Below are positions 55,445-64,000 of a DNA stretch of 64,000 bases, in pieces. The stretch's first letter is position 1, and every line of letters starts with the position of its first letter. The notes beneath the pieces were generated by a model. That model had not been told where the DNA came from, did no database searches, and saw only the letters and a program-made list of their open reading frames with translations. The translations under genes were made by a program, and so were the position numbers. Source of the stretch: Argyresthia goedartella (lineage: Eukaryota > Arthropoda > Insecta > Lepidoptera > Argyresthiidae); contig OX463809.1 of the NCBI GenBank assembly GCA_949825045.1, positions 5,359,501-5,423,500 on the forward strand, in the 5' to 3' direction.

Positions 55445-56334
55445 GTCGAAATTACCCACTCAACATTCACTAAAACTAGGTTTTACTTAGAAACTACACA
55501 GTGGATGCTTGAATTCATTATTCACCAATAACTGAAAGGGATTGCCTTAATTAAATTAACCAAATCATACGAAAAACATAAAATCTAACGTCACTAAAAA
55601 AAAAGCAGGAAAACACAACACTACCTCACGAAATTCATGACTACACTGATGGAGGGGAGGGAGGGGGAGGAGGGGAAGACTTTTTTGGTTTACGGCCCGA
55701 TAGAACTACTTTTTTTTAGTTTGTTGAATGAATAAATACAAGTTGAATGAGCGAATTTAACCGGTGAGTGATATTTTATTTTTTAGGTTTTATGGGAAAT
55801 GGGAAAACACCGGAAAATGGGAAAATAACGAACTGACTCTGTACTAACATTGTTTTGTGTTTTTAAAAGAATCACTTACTAGCGTGGAAACACTTTACGG
55901 TAGGTCTCTGCTAGTGAGGCGACCAGCTTAAGCTGGTGATTAATCGATGATTTTAAAATCATCGATTAAGACTTTAAACATCCGAGAATCTATTGTGTCT
56001 TATTTAGTTTTTGTCGTGACGAATCAAAATACACGTCAAATAACCGGGTTGGGTTTTGATCACGGACACCTGATTTTAATTACTAGAGTTATTTAGGAGG
56101 ATAGTTGACTATATTCTTAAAACCTTTTATCCTAGTCTTAATTATCGGAAACTTGTTTTGCATTTATAATACCTAAAACAAAATATTATTTTGTATGCCT
56201 GAAATGGAACGCAACTTTTATTCTTATCATACGTATTTCACGATAGATGTCAAAAACGTAATGTAAAGTTGGGTGGAATGGAACGTGGGATAAAGTGTAG
56301 CAAACTTGGCTGTTATATTTCACTGTTTTTGAAA
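55445..56334. other. Intergenic or crb 5' region with palindromes
   Basis: A GA-rich run (GGAGGGGAGGGAGGGGGAGG near 55650) could act as a GAGA-type promoter signal for crb. Perfect palindromes lie at 55922-55969. No gene is visible. Confidence 0.4.
55922..55969. repeat. Two adjacent perfect palindromes (16 and 30 bp)
   Basis: ACCAGCTTAAGCTGGT (55922-55937) is followed two bases later by a 30-bp perfect palindrome starting TTAATCGATGATTTT (55940-55969). The ATCGAT and TAAT cores are known binding motifs for DREF- and homeodomain-type proteins, but no binding can be claimed. Confidence 0.9.
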
Positions 56335-56450
56335 TGGGAAATATTAATCTGCACATCAAAAATACTGATTTGCACAGCAAATATCAGGGCAAAATACTGC
56401 GGTAGCTTAGGTGAAGGGTAAAAGGGGTGAGCGAAGCGAATATCCCCTCC
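56335..56450 (+). repeat. Dispersed repeat, copy 3 of 3
   Basis: TGCACATCAAAAATACTGAT, GCGGTAGCTTAGGTGAAGGG and GGTGAGCGAAGCGAAT match 12885-13062. Confidence 0.75.
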
Positions 56451-57539
56451 AAATTCAGGTATCCGTGATCAAAACCTTTACCACATACCCATATACATAC
56501 ATCACGGTGAAAAACAACCCTCATTTTGGGTAGTTAGGTATAAATATTGAGGCATTAAAATTACTTCTATCTGCTTTGTATGTATCTATATAATGTGAAT
56601 TATACCAAATTAATTTCATTCTACAGACTTGGAGAGACCAGAAAAAAGGGGCGAGGGAGGAAGGTGCCCGGGTGAGGCGGGCATGTACAGAAACTGAGAA
56701 CCTACCAGTTCCAACCTCTCCGACCAGTCCTGTAAAATATTAAAAATAATTACTCCATCTCGATCGTGGACGCCATGCTACTGTCGAGATATCTCGGGCT
56801 AGATAAGAGAAATTGACATATTTGCATAGACAAGGCCTTTTCTCGAGAGTGGTATGCTGAGCCTGCAGGATTATACCTAGTTCGGTTAAATGGCCAGCAT
56901 ACCAGAGGGCACGATAGAATCGACCGATTAATGCAACCTTTAGCCAAAATAGGAAGTTTGGGCAGGGGAGGATATGTGATGGGAGAGCAGAAAAAATGTT
57001 TTTTCATGTTTCCCGATGTTCTGTTTCATGTGTTGTTGGTTGATTTTCAGGGTTCTGTTCTGCTGGGTTGTCCGATGTGCTTTCAGTTTCGCTGTCTGTT
57101 TCTGGAACCTGGTATATTTGATTAGAGGCTCATTCATATAGGCTTTAATTACCCTGTTAGTTATCTTATTTGTCCTTGACAGGAGAATGTCTCTTAGCGC
57201 AGTTAGGTTAATTGTAACAAATGCTTTCGCAATGTCAAGGGCTGAATCATTTTTTCATTTATTTATCCATTAACAATATATATTGTGTCTGAAATCACTT
57301 AATGTCAAAATTATTACTAAATTTAATGAAAATTCAGCAAAATAAATCAATAATTTAAATTAATGTAACAAGTTGTCATATTGTGTTGTTGTTATGTTAT
57401 ATATAGTTCAAACCTTTCTAACAATTACGTTCAGCATAAAAGTCACTAACTCCATAAAAAGATTTTTCCATCAAATATTTTTTTAAGTTTTCCTTCAAAC
57501 ATCTTCGTTTTATCAATTATTTTCAAATTTTTCGGTAAT
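56451..57539. other. Intergenic, nothing recognised
   Basis: Mostly AT-rich DNA. The small frames around 56750-57140 carry no domain. Confidence 0.4.
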
Positions 57540-58300
57540 GAATTACAATTTTATGTACTGATAAAGAACATTTTGTTTGGCAATGTTTAGGCGAGGTTGA
57601 TATGACTCAATTTTAATGTCCTACCTCCTGGAAGTGTTTCTTAAATGCATCTGCATCGAACCTTCTAGGTCGCTCAGGTGTTTACTCAGGGTAGACAGTA
57701 GTATAAGTATGTAGAGACTAGGGACAGTTAATACGCCAAACTTCAAAAGGTATTCTTTACATGAGATCCACCTAGGAACTCTAGCTAATACTCTGATTGC
57801 TCTCTTTTGAATGCTAAAGGCACTAAGAATATTGCGTTGATAGCTGTTACCCCAAAATTTAATACTGTATCCTAACTTGGATTCTACTAATGCAAAATAC
57901 ACTGCTCTGAGATGGTCTTGAGAGACCTCATTCCTTAAGCTCTTCGTAGCAAAACAAGCAGTACTAATGGATTTTACAATCGCTTACACCTCCTCCTTCC
58001 AGTTAAGATTTTCATCAATGTGAACCCCCAAATTCTTTACTGACTTAACGACATTAACTTTCTCATTATTATAAACTATGTTTTAAAAAGTAATATTATG
58101 CTTTTTGCGCCATTTAATTCTAGATTATTGTGCATGAACCAACCCTTGAAACAAGCCAGAACAAAATTTACTCTTCTATCAAGATCGACTATATTGGTTG
58201 CCGAAGTTATTGCATTAGTATCATCAGCAAATAGGACCAAGAAGATGAGGAGAAAAGAGACATCGAGGAGAATTCTCTCGAATTTATTTTCAGGCAAAAC
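57540..58300 (-). pseudogene. CR1-like LINE fragment (RT motif C to C-terminus)
   Basis: On the minus strand, LFADDTNAITSATNIVDLDR (motif C with both aspartates) and NNLELNGAKSIILLFKT come first. After frame breaks comes YFALVESKLGYSIKFWGNSY, close to the same part of the LINE at 49780-53430 ([20 protein letters not shown]). The two copies belong to one family but are clearly diverged. Confidence 0.75.
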
Positions 58301-58326
58301 AATAAAAGTGTATGTATCTATTATAA

Positions 58327-58800
58327 TGTTTATCTACACACGTATCATAGACCCTCATTACTGCGTCTAAAAATCGTACGTTAAGACCAGCATAATGTAA
58401 AACTATTTGGTAAAATCTCAATTCTTATCTGAAAATTTGTACATTATGTTATGACCATAATGTACCAAATTTTGTCAAATTCTGACATTCAAATTTCAAA
58501 CGCCGACGCCCACCAGCGTACCGCCCCTAATTTGTCTGTGAAGTTAGTACTACAGAACAAGCTAAACTGCAGAGCAATCATCAATGCCACCATGCCGGTC
58601 GAACATGCGGTTCCTGAACACATCAAAGAGAGCTTATGATATGTGTGTAGATAAACTAGTGTATGTAACTGTAAATAATTAGGCATTAAAACTCTTGAGT
58701 GATAATTATTGTGAAACTTGCCTTCGGCTCGTTTCATAAACCCACTCTCGAGTATTAATGCCCTCAATTATGTAGCAGTCACATAAACTACTATTTGATA
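58327..58800 (+). mobile_element. Short-TIR repeat with hairpin tail, copy 3
   Basis: It starts TTTATCTACACACGTATCAT at 58329; the mirrored end is TATGATATGTGTGTAGATAA at 58635-58655. The TTGAGTG / CTCTCGAG hairpin and CACATAAACTACTA follow. The plus frame ends [14 protein letters not shown] and TGA. It directly abuts the LINE fragment at 57540-58300. Confidence 0.75.
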
Positions 58801-59113
58801 GTTGATTTTGATAATTTGATATCCTGCCTATGTCACACCTGTAAATGTGAGTAGAGCTTAGTCAATAGGGGCGACCGCAGCCGCGGTAAGTGGTGGTTTA
58901 CTATTGTTAGGCAGGTGAGTGGTGCTATGAGAAATAAATTTAGAGGCAGGTAATCACTATCAATGATGTCCTAATCGGATTGATCTCACCAGGTTGGTGT
59001 GTTTAGCGGCGGAGGTGGTGGAGGCAGTAGCGCTGAGGGTGTCCCCAGCTGTGTTGCGTAGGTGTCGCTCGCTGCCGGCCGGTCGCTGCGTGGTTCAGAC
59101 GTGCACTTGGCCT
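58801..59113. other. Intergenic, nothing recognised
   Basis: GC-richer towards 59090. A 63-codon plus frame at 58994 has no recognisable features. Confidence 0.4.
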
Positions 59114-59343
59114 AGACTTCTAGGGCTTGCACAGATGGGGTGCCTAAGCGGAACGCGCAATTCCCTGGGTATTCACTACACTTGACCGCATTGATATCAC
59201 CACAATCACCGAAACGCACGGTATTAGCAGACTTCTAGGGCTTCGCCAGATGGGGTGCCTAGACGGATCGCGCACATTCCCTAGGTTTCCGCTACAGTTG
59301 ACCGCGCTGATATCACCACAATCACCGAAATACGCGGTATTGC
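59114..59343 (+). repeat. 115-bp tandem duplication
   Basis: 59114-59228 and 59229-59343 both start AGACTTCTAGGGCTT. They share CAGATGGGGTGCCTA and GATATCACCACAATCACCGA, with about one difference in ten. Confidence 0.9.
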
Positions 59344-59554
59344 GCCTATAAGCCAGGCTCGTTTTAGGGCGTCCGGAGGCAGAACAAAAGGCGCGCGGCG
59401 TGGTTGAAAACTATTGTTTGTTTAAATGCGTTTGCGAGACCTCAGGGTGGATGGGCACTAAAGACACGTCCTTTCGGTCCGGCAACACAAACGCCACCCT
59501 ATGATAGGAACATTCCACAAAGTTTTAAAGCCTAAAAATGCAACATTATTTTTC

Positions 59555-59700
59555 TTCTTTCGTCTTGGGTATAGGAGCAGGACTCACAGTATAGCTCTCC
59601 ACTTTGTCCGATCTGCAGCCATCTCCAGCTTTGCCCAGTCTGGGAAGGACTTTAGGCGGGCGGTTTCAAATGCTTTTGCTGATTTTTTCCTATGCATATA
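59555..59700 (-). pseudogene. LINE C-terminal fragment
   Basis: Minus-strand reading gives ARLKSFPDWAKLEMAADRTK followed by WRAIL and a stop. The W-x-x-L-x-M-A-A-D-R-x-x-W-R pattern closes ORF2 in several LINE groups. Nothing upstream of it survives. Confidence 0.45.
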
Positions 59701-59857
59701 CGTACATTTAGAGACGATATCAAAAAACGCGAAGTGTTGGAAATAATTAGCTTTCGTTGTTTTTTTTTAAACGCCAATTGCTAATATTGGGAGTGTGGGG
59801 ATCAGGAAGTATTAGGGTGGAGATCAGGTGGAGAACGACGGATTTTGCCTATTTTTA

Positions 59858-60085
59858 GCCACAATAACTTACTCTAGCTAAATTTGGCTTTTATTTGCAA
59901 ACGCTCCGCTCCGCTACGCTCCGGAGTTGCTTCTTGTAAGTTCTAACCTAACCTATAATTCAATTGAAATTTAGCTACAATAACCTACTCTAGCCAAATT
60001 TGGCTTTTCTTTGCATTCGCTCTTGGTTGGGTTGGTTCTTTTAGGTTCTAACCTAACATATAATCCAATTGAAAAGTTACAATAA
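59858..60085 (+). repeat. Diverged tandem duplication, about 115-bp period
   Basis: ACTCTAGCTAAATTTGGCTT and ACTCTAGCCAAATTTGGCTT begin two units, each followed by TTTGCAAACGCTC / TTTGCATTCGCTC and GTTCTAACCTAAC. A partial third start lies at about 60080. Confidence 0.75.
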
Positions 60086-61911
60086 TGTTATCTAGCCAAA
60101 GTAGTTATTCAAAGAGACTCAAACGATAGGAAACTATGTTCACTATAATGCAAGCAACAAATGCAAGCAATGAAGGCTCAAAAGGACCAGATTCCGGGGC
60201 CGTAAAACATATTTAAAAAAGAAAAAAAGCAAGCTGAATGAATGAATTTGGATTTCTGCGTTCCATTACTAAAAACTGAATCTCAGTAAATCTAAAAGAA
60301 CACATTGAAATAAGCGCAAGTCAAGAAACAAGCTTCTTACATTAAGAAGCGTACAACAAACTTTTTTAGGTTATTATTGCGTGTTGTATTATTGTGTGTC
60401 TCATATAAAAAGCAACATTTTCAAAAAATCATAACTGATAAACTATTGAGTTCCGACACCTGAAACTTTTACACCGTGTTTATATGACCCAAACTAGCTA
60501 CCAAAAATTCACGAAAGCCCTAGCGAACCGCCCTTTTTCTAAAGTCTAGACCCAGTCTGGGCTTACCACGGCGGCCTCTTTATTGTACCCTGCAGTGGCT
60601 AGACGTAGGCTGATTGTTGATGATTATGATTTATTAAGTTTAAATGTTATTATTATTGTTGTTTTATTTCAAAGAGATGTGGTCAGCATTAATTTAATAT
60701 CTAATATGGTTAAACATTCCTTCACAATAGTCATCCAGTCAATTCAACTTACTAACCCACTTTCTTACGATTTTTTTGGGGAACATCCCTAGAGATTAAA
60801 AAGAAAAAATATTCATTTTCGTTAGCTGACGTGACCTTGTAACGACTAGTGTTCTACAGCAAAAAATATTTATTGTTCTTAGAATTTCATTATTAACACA
60901 AATCCACAGCCAATTGGCCTTCGATAATCTTACAGAGACTTAATACGGGCCATTTACGGATTTAATTATGATTACTGAAGAATGCTCCTTATTCATCGAC
61001 TTCTTGGGGTGATTTAGTGGTTAGCTTATGATGACAACATGTACAGTTGTCATCATAAGCTATTAAGTATTGAATTTTTGACTGAAAAATATTAAGCGAC
61101 TTTTCAGTTCTAACATTAGAACGTCCGACAAAGTTACATCCTTGCATCTTGTCAAAGTAATTGTTATATTATATTCTCTTTGATTGTTATCTATGCCTTG
61201 CATTAAGACGATCTGTCAAAAGACGTACAGTTAAGTGTTTTCACTCTATTATAGTGTTGTGTAGAACATATTGTTTTTTTTTTGTTGCAAAAAAACAATA
61301 TAGGGTTCCTTGCAGACCTAAGAAAACCGAAAAAATTATAACAATTAGCGATATTTGAACATGCAACTTTATTAAAAACTTGAAAAGATGCAAGAATTTA
61401 GGCAATTTAAGTACCTACCTATTTTATTTTAAGCGTTTTACTTTATACAGTTTTGGTTGCCGTTATTTAATTAATCTAGAATATTATAATAATATTGTAA
61501 ATATAAATATACGAAATATTTTCTTTATTATATTTAAAACAGACTTACGCTCAACAGAGTAATGGAACGCTCGTCTTCGTTTTTTTTAAAAATAAAATGG
61601 CAGCCTGTATGTCGTAAGCTTTTCGTTTCTAGCAATGAAAAGTTTTTACACCCACCCTGTTTTATGGACATAATGCTATTCGAAGTAAATCTGATGGTCA
61701 ACTTGTATTGCATCAAAGCGATACTATAATCGGGCCCTTGAAGGTACTATGAGCTTCAGAGTGAGTACTACGTGGTCAGTTAGTCTTTTTCATACCTAGT
61801 TGAAGTCTTTTTGTTGCTCCAAAGATTTAGAAATGCTGGTGTGTCATAATTGGCGTATTCGCAATTTCTCATTATTTAATCATCCAGTTATCGTGAATCG
61901 TTATTTTACAG
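60086..61911. other. Intergenic region upstream of MINDY3
   Basis: AT-rich. It contains the short-loop palindrome at 61022-61062. No other structured element or gene was recognised; the MINDY3 promoter and a 5' non-coding exon probably lie here. Confidence 0.45.
61022..61062. repeat. Perfect 17-bp inverted repeat with 7-nt loop
   Basis: TAGCTTATGATGACAAC (61022-61038) is mirrored exactly at 61046-61062. The stem is too short for a typical microRNA precursor. Confidence 0.9.
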
Positions 61912-61925
61912 GTGTATGAGCTAAA
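61901..61925 (+). promoter_or_regulatory. MINDY3: Splice acceptor before MINDY3
   Basis: TTATTTTACAG then G. It implies an upstream 5' UTR exon and argues against the uninterrupted frame being a processed retrocopy. Confidence 0.5.
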
Positions 61926-63293
61926 ATGTTGAACAGTGATACGGAGCGCTGCAGCGGAAGCGCACCAACCTTTGATCACGCAGCAGATATGAGCGGCGGC
62001 GGCGGTTCAGATCTGGAGCGGTCGCTGGCGCGCACGCGGCGGCTGCTGTGGGGCGCTGCGGTGAAGGCGGACGTGTTCTCGCGCTGGGCGCAGGGCTTCG
62101 TTTTCAGCGCCGACGAGCCGAGCGCGCTCGAACAGCAGGAAGGCGGGCCCTGCGCCGCCATCGCGCCCGTTCAGGGCTTCCTGCTCAAGATCCTCCTCTC
62201 CGAGACCCCCGGACACAGTTTCCAGGACCTCACCTCTGAGAAGTGCAATTCTCTCCTCGTTAGGGCTGTGTGTATGATAATAAGCCAGTGTCTAGCTCCT
62301 AAGTACAATGTGGCCGTGTATCGGAGGGACGATTCTGACGCTGAGACAAGTACCTCAGAAGTGAATCCAGTGAATCCGGAGGAACAAGTAGACAATATTG
62401 ACCAGTTTCATCAAAGACTAGAGGTGCACTCCTTTCAGACATTATCAGAAGTGGAAGCATTCTACACTAGGAATATTCGTATATTGAAGGATAAGTATGG
62501 TGTTCTCCTGCTCTTGTACAGTGTGATCCTCAGCAAGGGAGTAGACACAGTAGAGGATGAGCTTGCAGAGTTGTCAGACCCGCTAATACACTCCATATAC
62601 GGCTATGGTTCCCAGGGTCTTATCAATCTCATGCTGACGGGGCGAGCTGTGGCACACGTGTGGGACCATGAGCAGATGGTTGGTGGGCTCAGTTTGAGAG
62701 GAATTGACCGTCAGAATGACATCGGGTTCCTCACTATTATGGAGCACATGCAGTATTGCACAGTTGGATCCTTCTACAAGAACCCAAAGCATGCGGTGTG
62801 GGTTCTGGCCTCAGAAACACATCTCACTGTGTTGTTCTCGTTGGAACGACGACTCGCGGCACCGGAGACGGCAGGCGAGTCGGCCGAGCGCATCTTTCGC
62901 TCATTCGACCCTGAGGGCAACAACTTCATCCCATCTCAGGCTCTGCAAGACGTGCTATGTGCCGCGGACCTGGTCAGCGACCCTGAATATGTGGAGCTGA
63001 TGAGAAGCAAGCTGGACTCGGAGAACCTCGGCATTATCCTGTTGAGTGCATTCATGGATGAGTTCTTTCCATGCAATGACCGCAGTGGGGCAGACACATT
63101 CACGCTGCACCACTACAATGGGCTGCGGCGTAGCAACGCGGGCGGGTGCGTGCGCTACCGCACCGGACGCGCTGTGCTGCTCGAGTGTCCGCTGCGCGCC
63201 GCCAGCTCCGACGCCATGCTCACCTGCCTGCAGACTAAGTGGCCTAGCATCGATGTGGTGTGGGACGACGGCGCCTCGCCCTCGCTCAACTAG
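61926..63293 (+). CDS. MINDY3: MINDY-3 deubiquitinase
   Basis: MINDY proteases remove Lys48-linked ubiquitin, preferring long chains. The 455-residue frame contains FSRWAQGFVFSADEPSALEQ and the catalytic cysteine C76 in EGGPCAAIAPVQGFLLK. Also visible are GVLLLLYSVILSKGV (191-205), GYGSQGLINLMLTGRAV (226-242), the catalytic histidine H299 in ASETHLTVLF, an EF-hand-like segment (FRSFDPEGNNFIPSQALQDV, 324-343) and GIILLSAFMDEFFP. The C-terminus SPSLN is shared with human MINDY3. The frame is uninterrupted by introns. An in-frame TGA at 61917 bounds it; TTATTTTACAG at 61901-61911 looks like an acceptor for a 5' non-coding exon. Alignment with human MINDY3 favours Met22 (61989; MSGGGGSDLERS) as a possible alternative start. 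Its product acts in cytosol and nucleus. Confidence 0.93.
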   Translation: MLNSDTERCSGSAPTFDHAADMSGGGGSDLERSLARTRRLLWGAAVKADVFSRWAQGFVFSADEPSALEQQEGGPCAAIAPVQGFLLKILLSETPGHSFQDLTSEKCNSLLVRAVCMIISQCLAPKYNVAVYRRDDSDAETSTSEVNPVNPEEQVDNIDQFHQRLEVHSFQTLSEVEAFYTRNIRILKDKYGVLLLLYSVILSKGVDTVEDELAELSDPLIHSIYGYGSQGLINLMLTGRAVAHVWDHEQMVGGLSLRGIDRQNDIGFLTIMEHMQYCTVGSFYKNPKHAVWVLASETHLTVLFSLERRLAAPETAGESAERIFRSFDPEGNNFIPSQALQDVLCAADLVSDPEYVELMRSKLDSENLGIILLSAFMDEFFPCNDRSGADTFTLHHYNGLRRSNAGGCVRYRTGRAVLLECPLRAASSDAMLTCLQTKWPSIDVVWDDGASPSLN

Positions 63294-63700
63294 CCCGCCG
63301 ATTGCCGCCTTTGCCTGCGCCGCGCCCGCCGAAGCGTTGGACGCCGCCGGCGCGTTGGACGCCGCCGGCGCGGTAGATCAGGAGCCTGCCCCCACTTGCA
63401 CTGATATGGACAGCTATTTTCCAGACTGATGACGCGACTGACTGACGGCAATGGTTGAAGTTGATCTTGTTAAACCTTATGATGAACTGAGTTTGCGCTA
63501 GCTCGTACTCATAAAAGACAGTAAAATAGAAATCAAAGGTTTGTAAGATTATCTTGCATTTGTTTGTTTGTTCAGCTACCTTGTACACTTTGGTAATTTG
63601 CATCAGTTGTTCTATTTGTGCTGGTGAGTCATGGCAGTAAAGCTGTGAATTGCGCCATTCTATCCTCGCCTTTACTATTGCAATAAAACAGATGGAATTG
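63294..63700 (+). other. MINDY3: MINDY3 3' UTR
   Basis: It starts with a GC-rich part carrying an 18-bp tandem repeat (GCGTTGGACGCCGCCGGC at 63334-63351 and 63352-63369). It turns AT-rich and contains AATAAA at 63682-63687. Open frames over it on either strand are shadows. Confidence 0.6.
63682..63687 (+). terminator. MINDY3: Polyadenylation signal of MINDY3
   Basis: AATAAA about 390 bp after the stop codon, the first canonical hexamer in the 3' UTR. Confidence 0.5.
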
Positions 63701-64000
63701 TTTAGATAACTTTTCATTCAATTGAAAGGCTCAGTTCTACCAAATTATGTTGTACATAGTGTAGTGAATTACATTTTATACATATTACTTTGTAAGAAGT
63801 GAAATATTATGACATCTTTTCTAGGACAACCAAGACCTTGGAGTCAGTTCTGGATTGCCTCATCAAATTTGAGATTCAACTACCTAAACCTAAATTGATG
63901 TTACCAGAAATTTCATTAAAACTGAAGAGTTTTTTAATATTTACCCTGAATGGGTATTTTGTCAGTGTTTTTTAAGAAATCTATTTCTAACTAACGTTCT
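63701..64000. other. Window end, nothing recognised
   Basis: AT-rich DNA without a gene or repeat that I can identify. Confidence 0.4.

Noticed and set aside
61926..63293. MINDY3 as a processed retrocopy because it is intronless
   Set aside because: No adjacent poly-A tract or target-site duplication was seen, a splice acceptor precedes the start, and the frame is intact with all catalytic residues.
63286..63717. 143-codon minus-strand frame after MINDY3
   Set aside because: It covers the MINDY3 stop codon, the 18-bp repeat and the 3' UTR. The RAGGVQ repeats come from the minisatellite. No sign of a gene.

Overview
The window looks like insect nuclear DNA, most likely from a moth or butterfly (inference). 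GC-rich, cysteine-rich exons with spliceosomal junctions sit in AT-rich introns crowded with transposable elements: Tc1/mariner, CR1-, Jockey- and I-like LINEs, tRNA-derived SINEs, small fold-back elements, and a repeat with the 'GGGTTCCGTACC' motif common in Lepidoptera. No tRNA, rRNA or CRISPR array was seen.

Two host genes can be named. The first is a crumbs (crb) orthologue on the minus strand. I joined twelve exons (25096 down to 4196) whose splice sites and phases all agree. They encode the first laminin-G-like domain, eight full EGF repeats and the start of a ninth; the rest lies left of base 4196, beyond the window or still unrecognised. A possible first coding exon lies at 55393-55444, which would make intron 1 about 30 kb. 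The second is MINDY3, a Lys48-specific deubiquitinase, uninterrupted and on the plus strand at 61926-63293. If the distal exon is right, crb and MINDY3 are divergently transcribed from a 6-7 kb intergenic region.

Layout: 1-200, possible unidentified plus-strand exon. 682-4068, a fold-back element split by a mariner-like element that itself contains a LINE fragment. 4196-25096, crb exons with introns holding a decayed Tc1 element (16223-18915), an endonuclease-less LINE (19827-22500), SINEs and fold-back elements. 25097-55392, probable crb intron 1, holding repeats, an apparently intact Tc1 element (42722-44468), a LINE with RNase H broken by a retroelement tail (44833-46060), an intact one-intron tyrosine recombinase gene between short inverted repeats (47247-49108), and a decayed LINE with an esterase-like ORF1 (49780-53430). 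55445-61911, intergenic DNA with palindromes, tandem duplications and LINE relics. 61912-63700, MINDY3 and its 3' UTR.

The strongest candidates for something new are the tyrosine recombinase unit, the three-level nest at the left edge, and a three-copy repeat that keeps a short reading frame. Family names rest on motifs read by eye; no database search was run.
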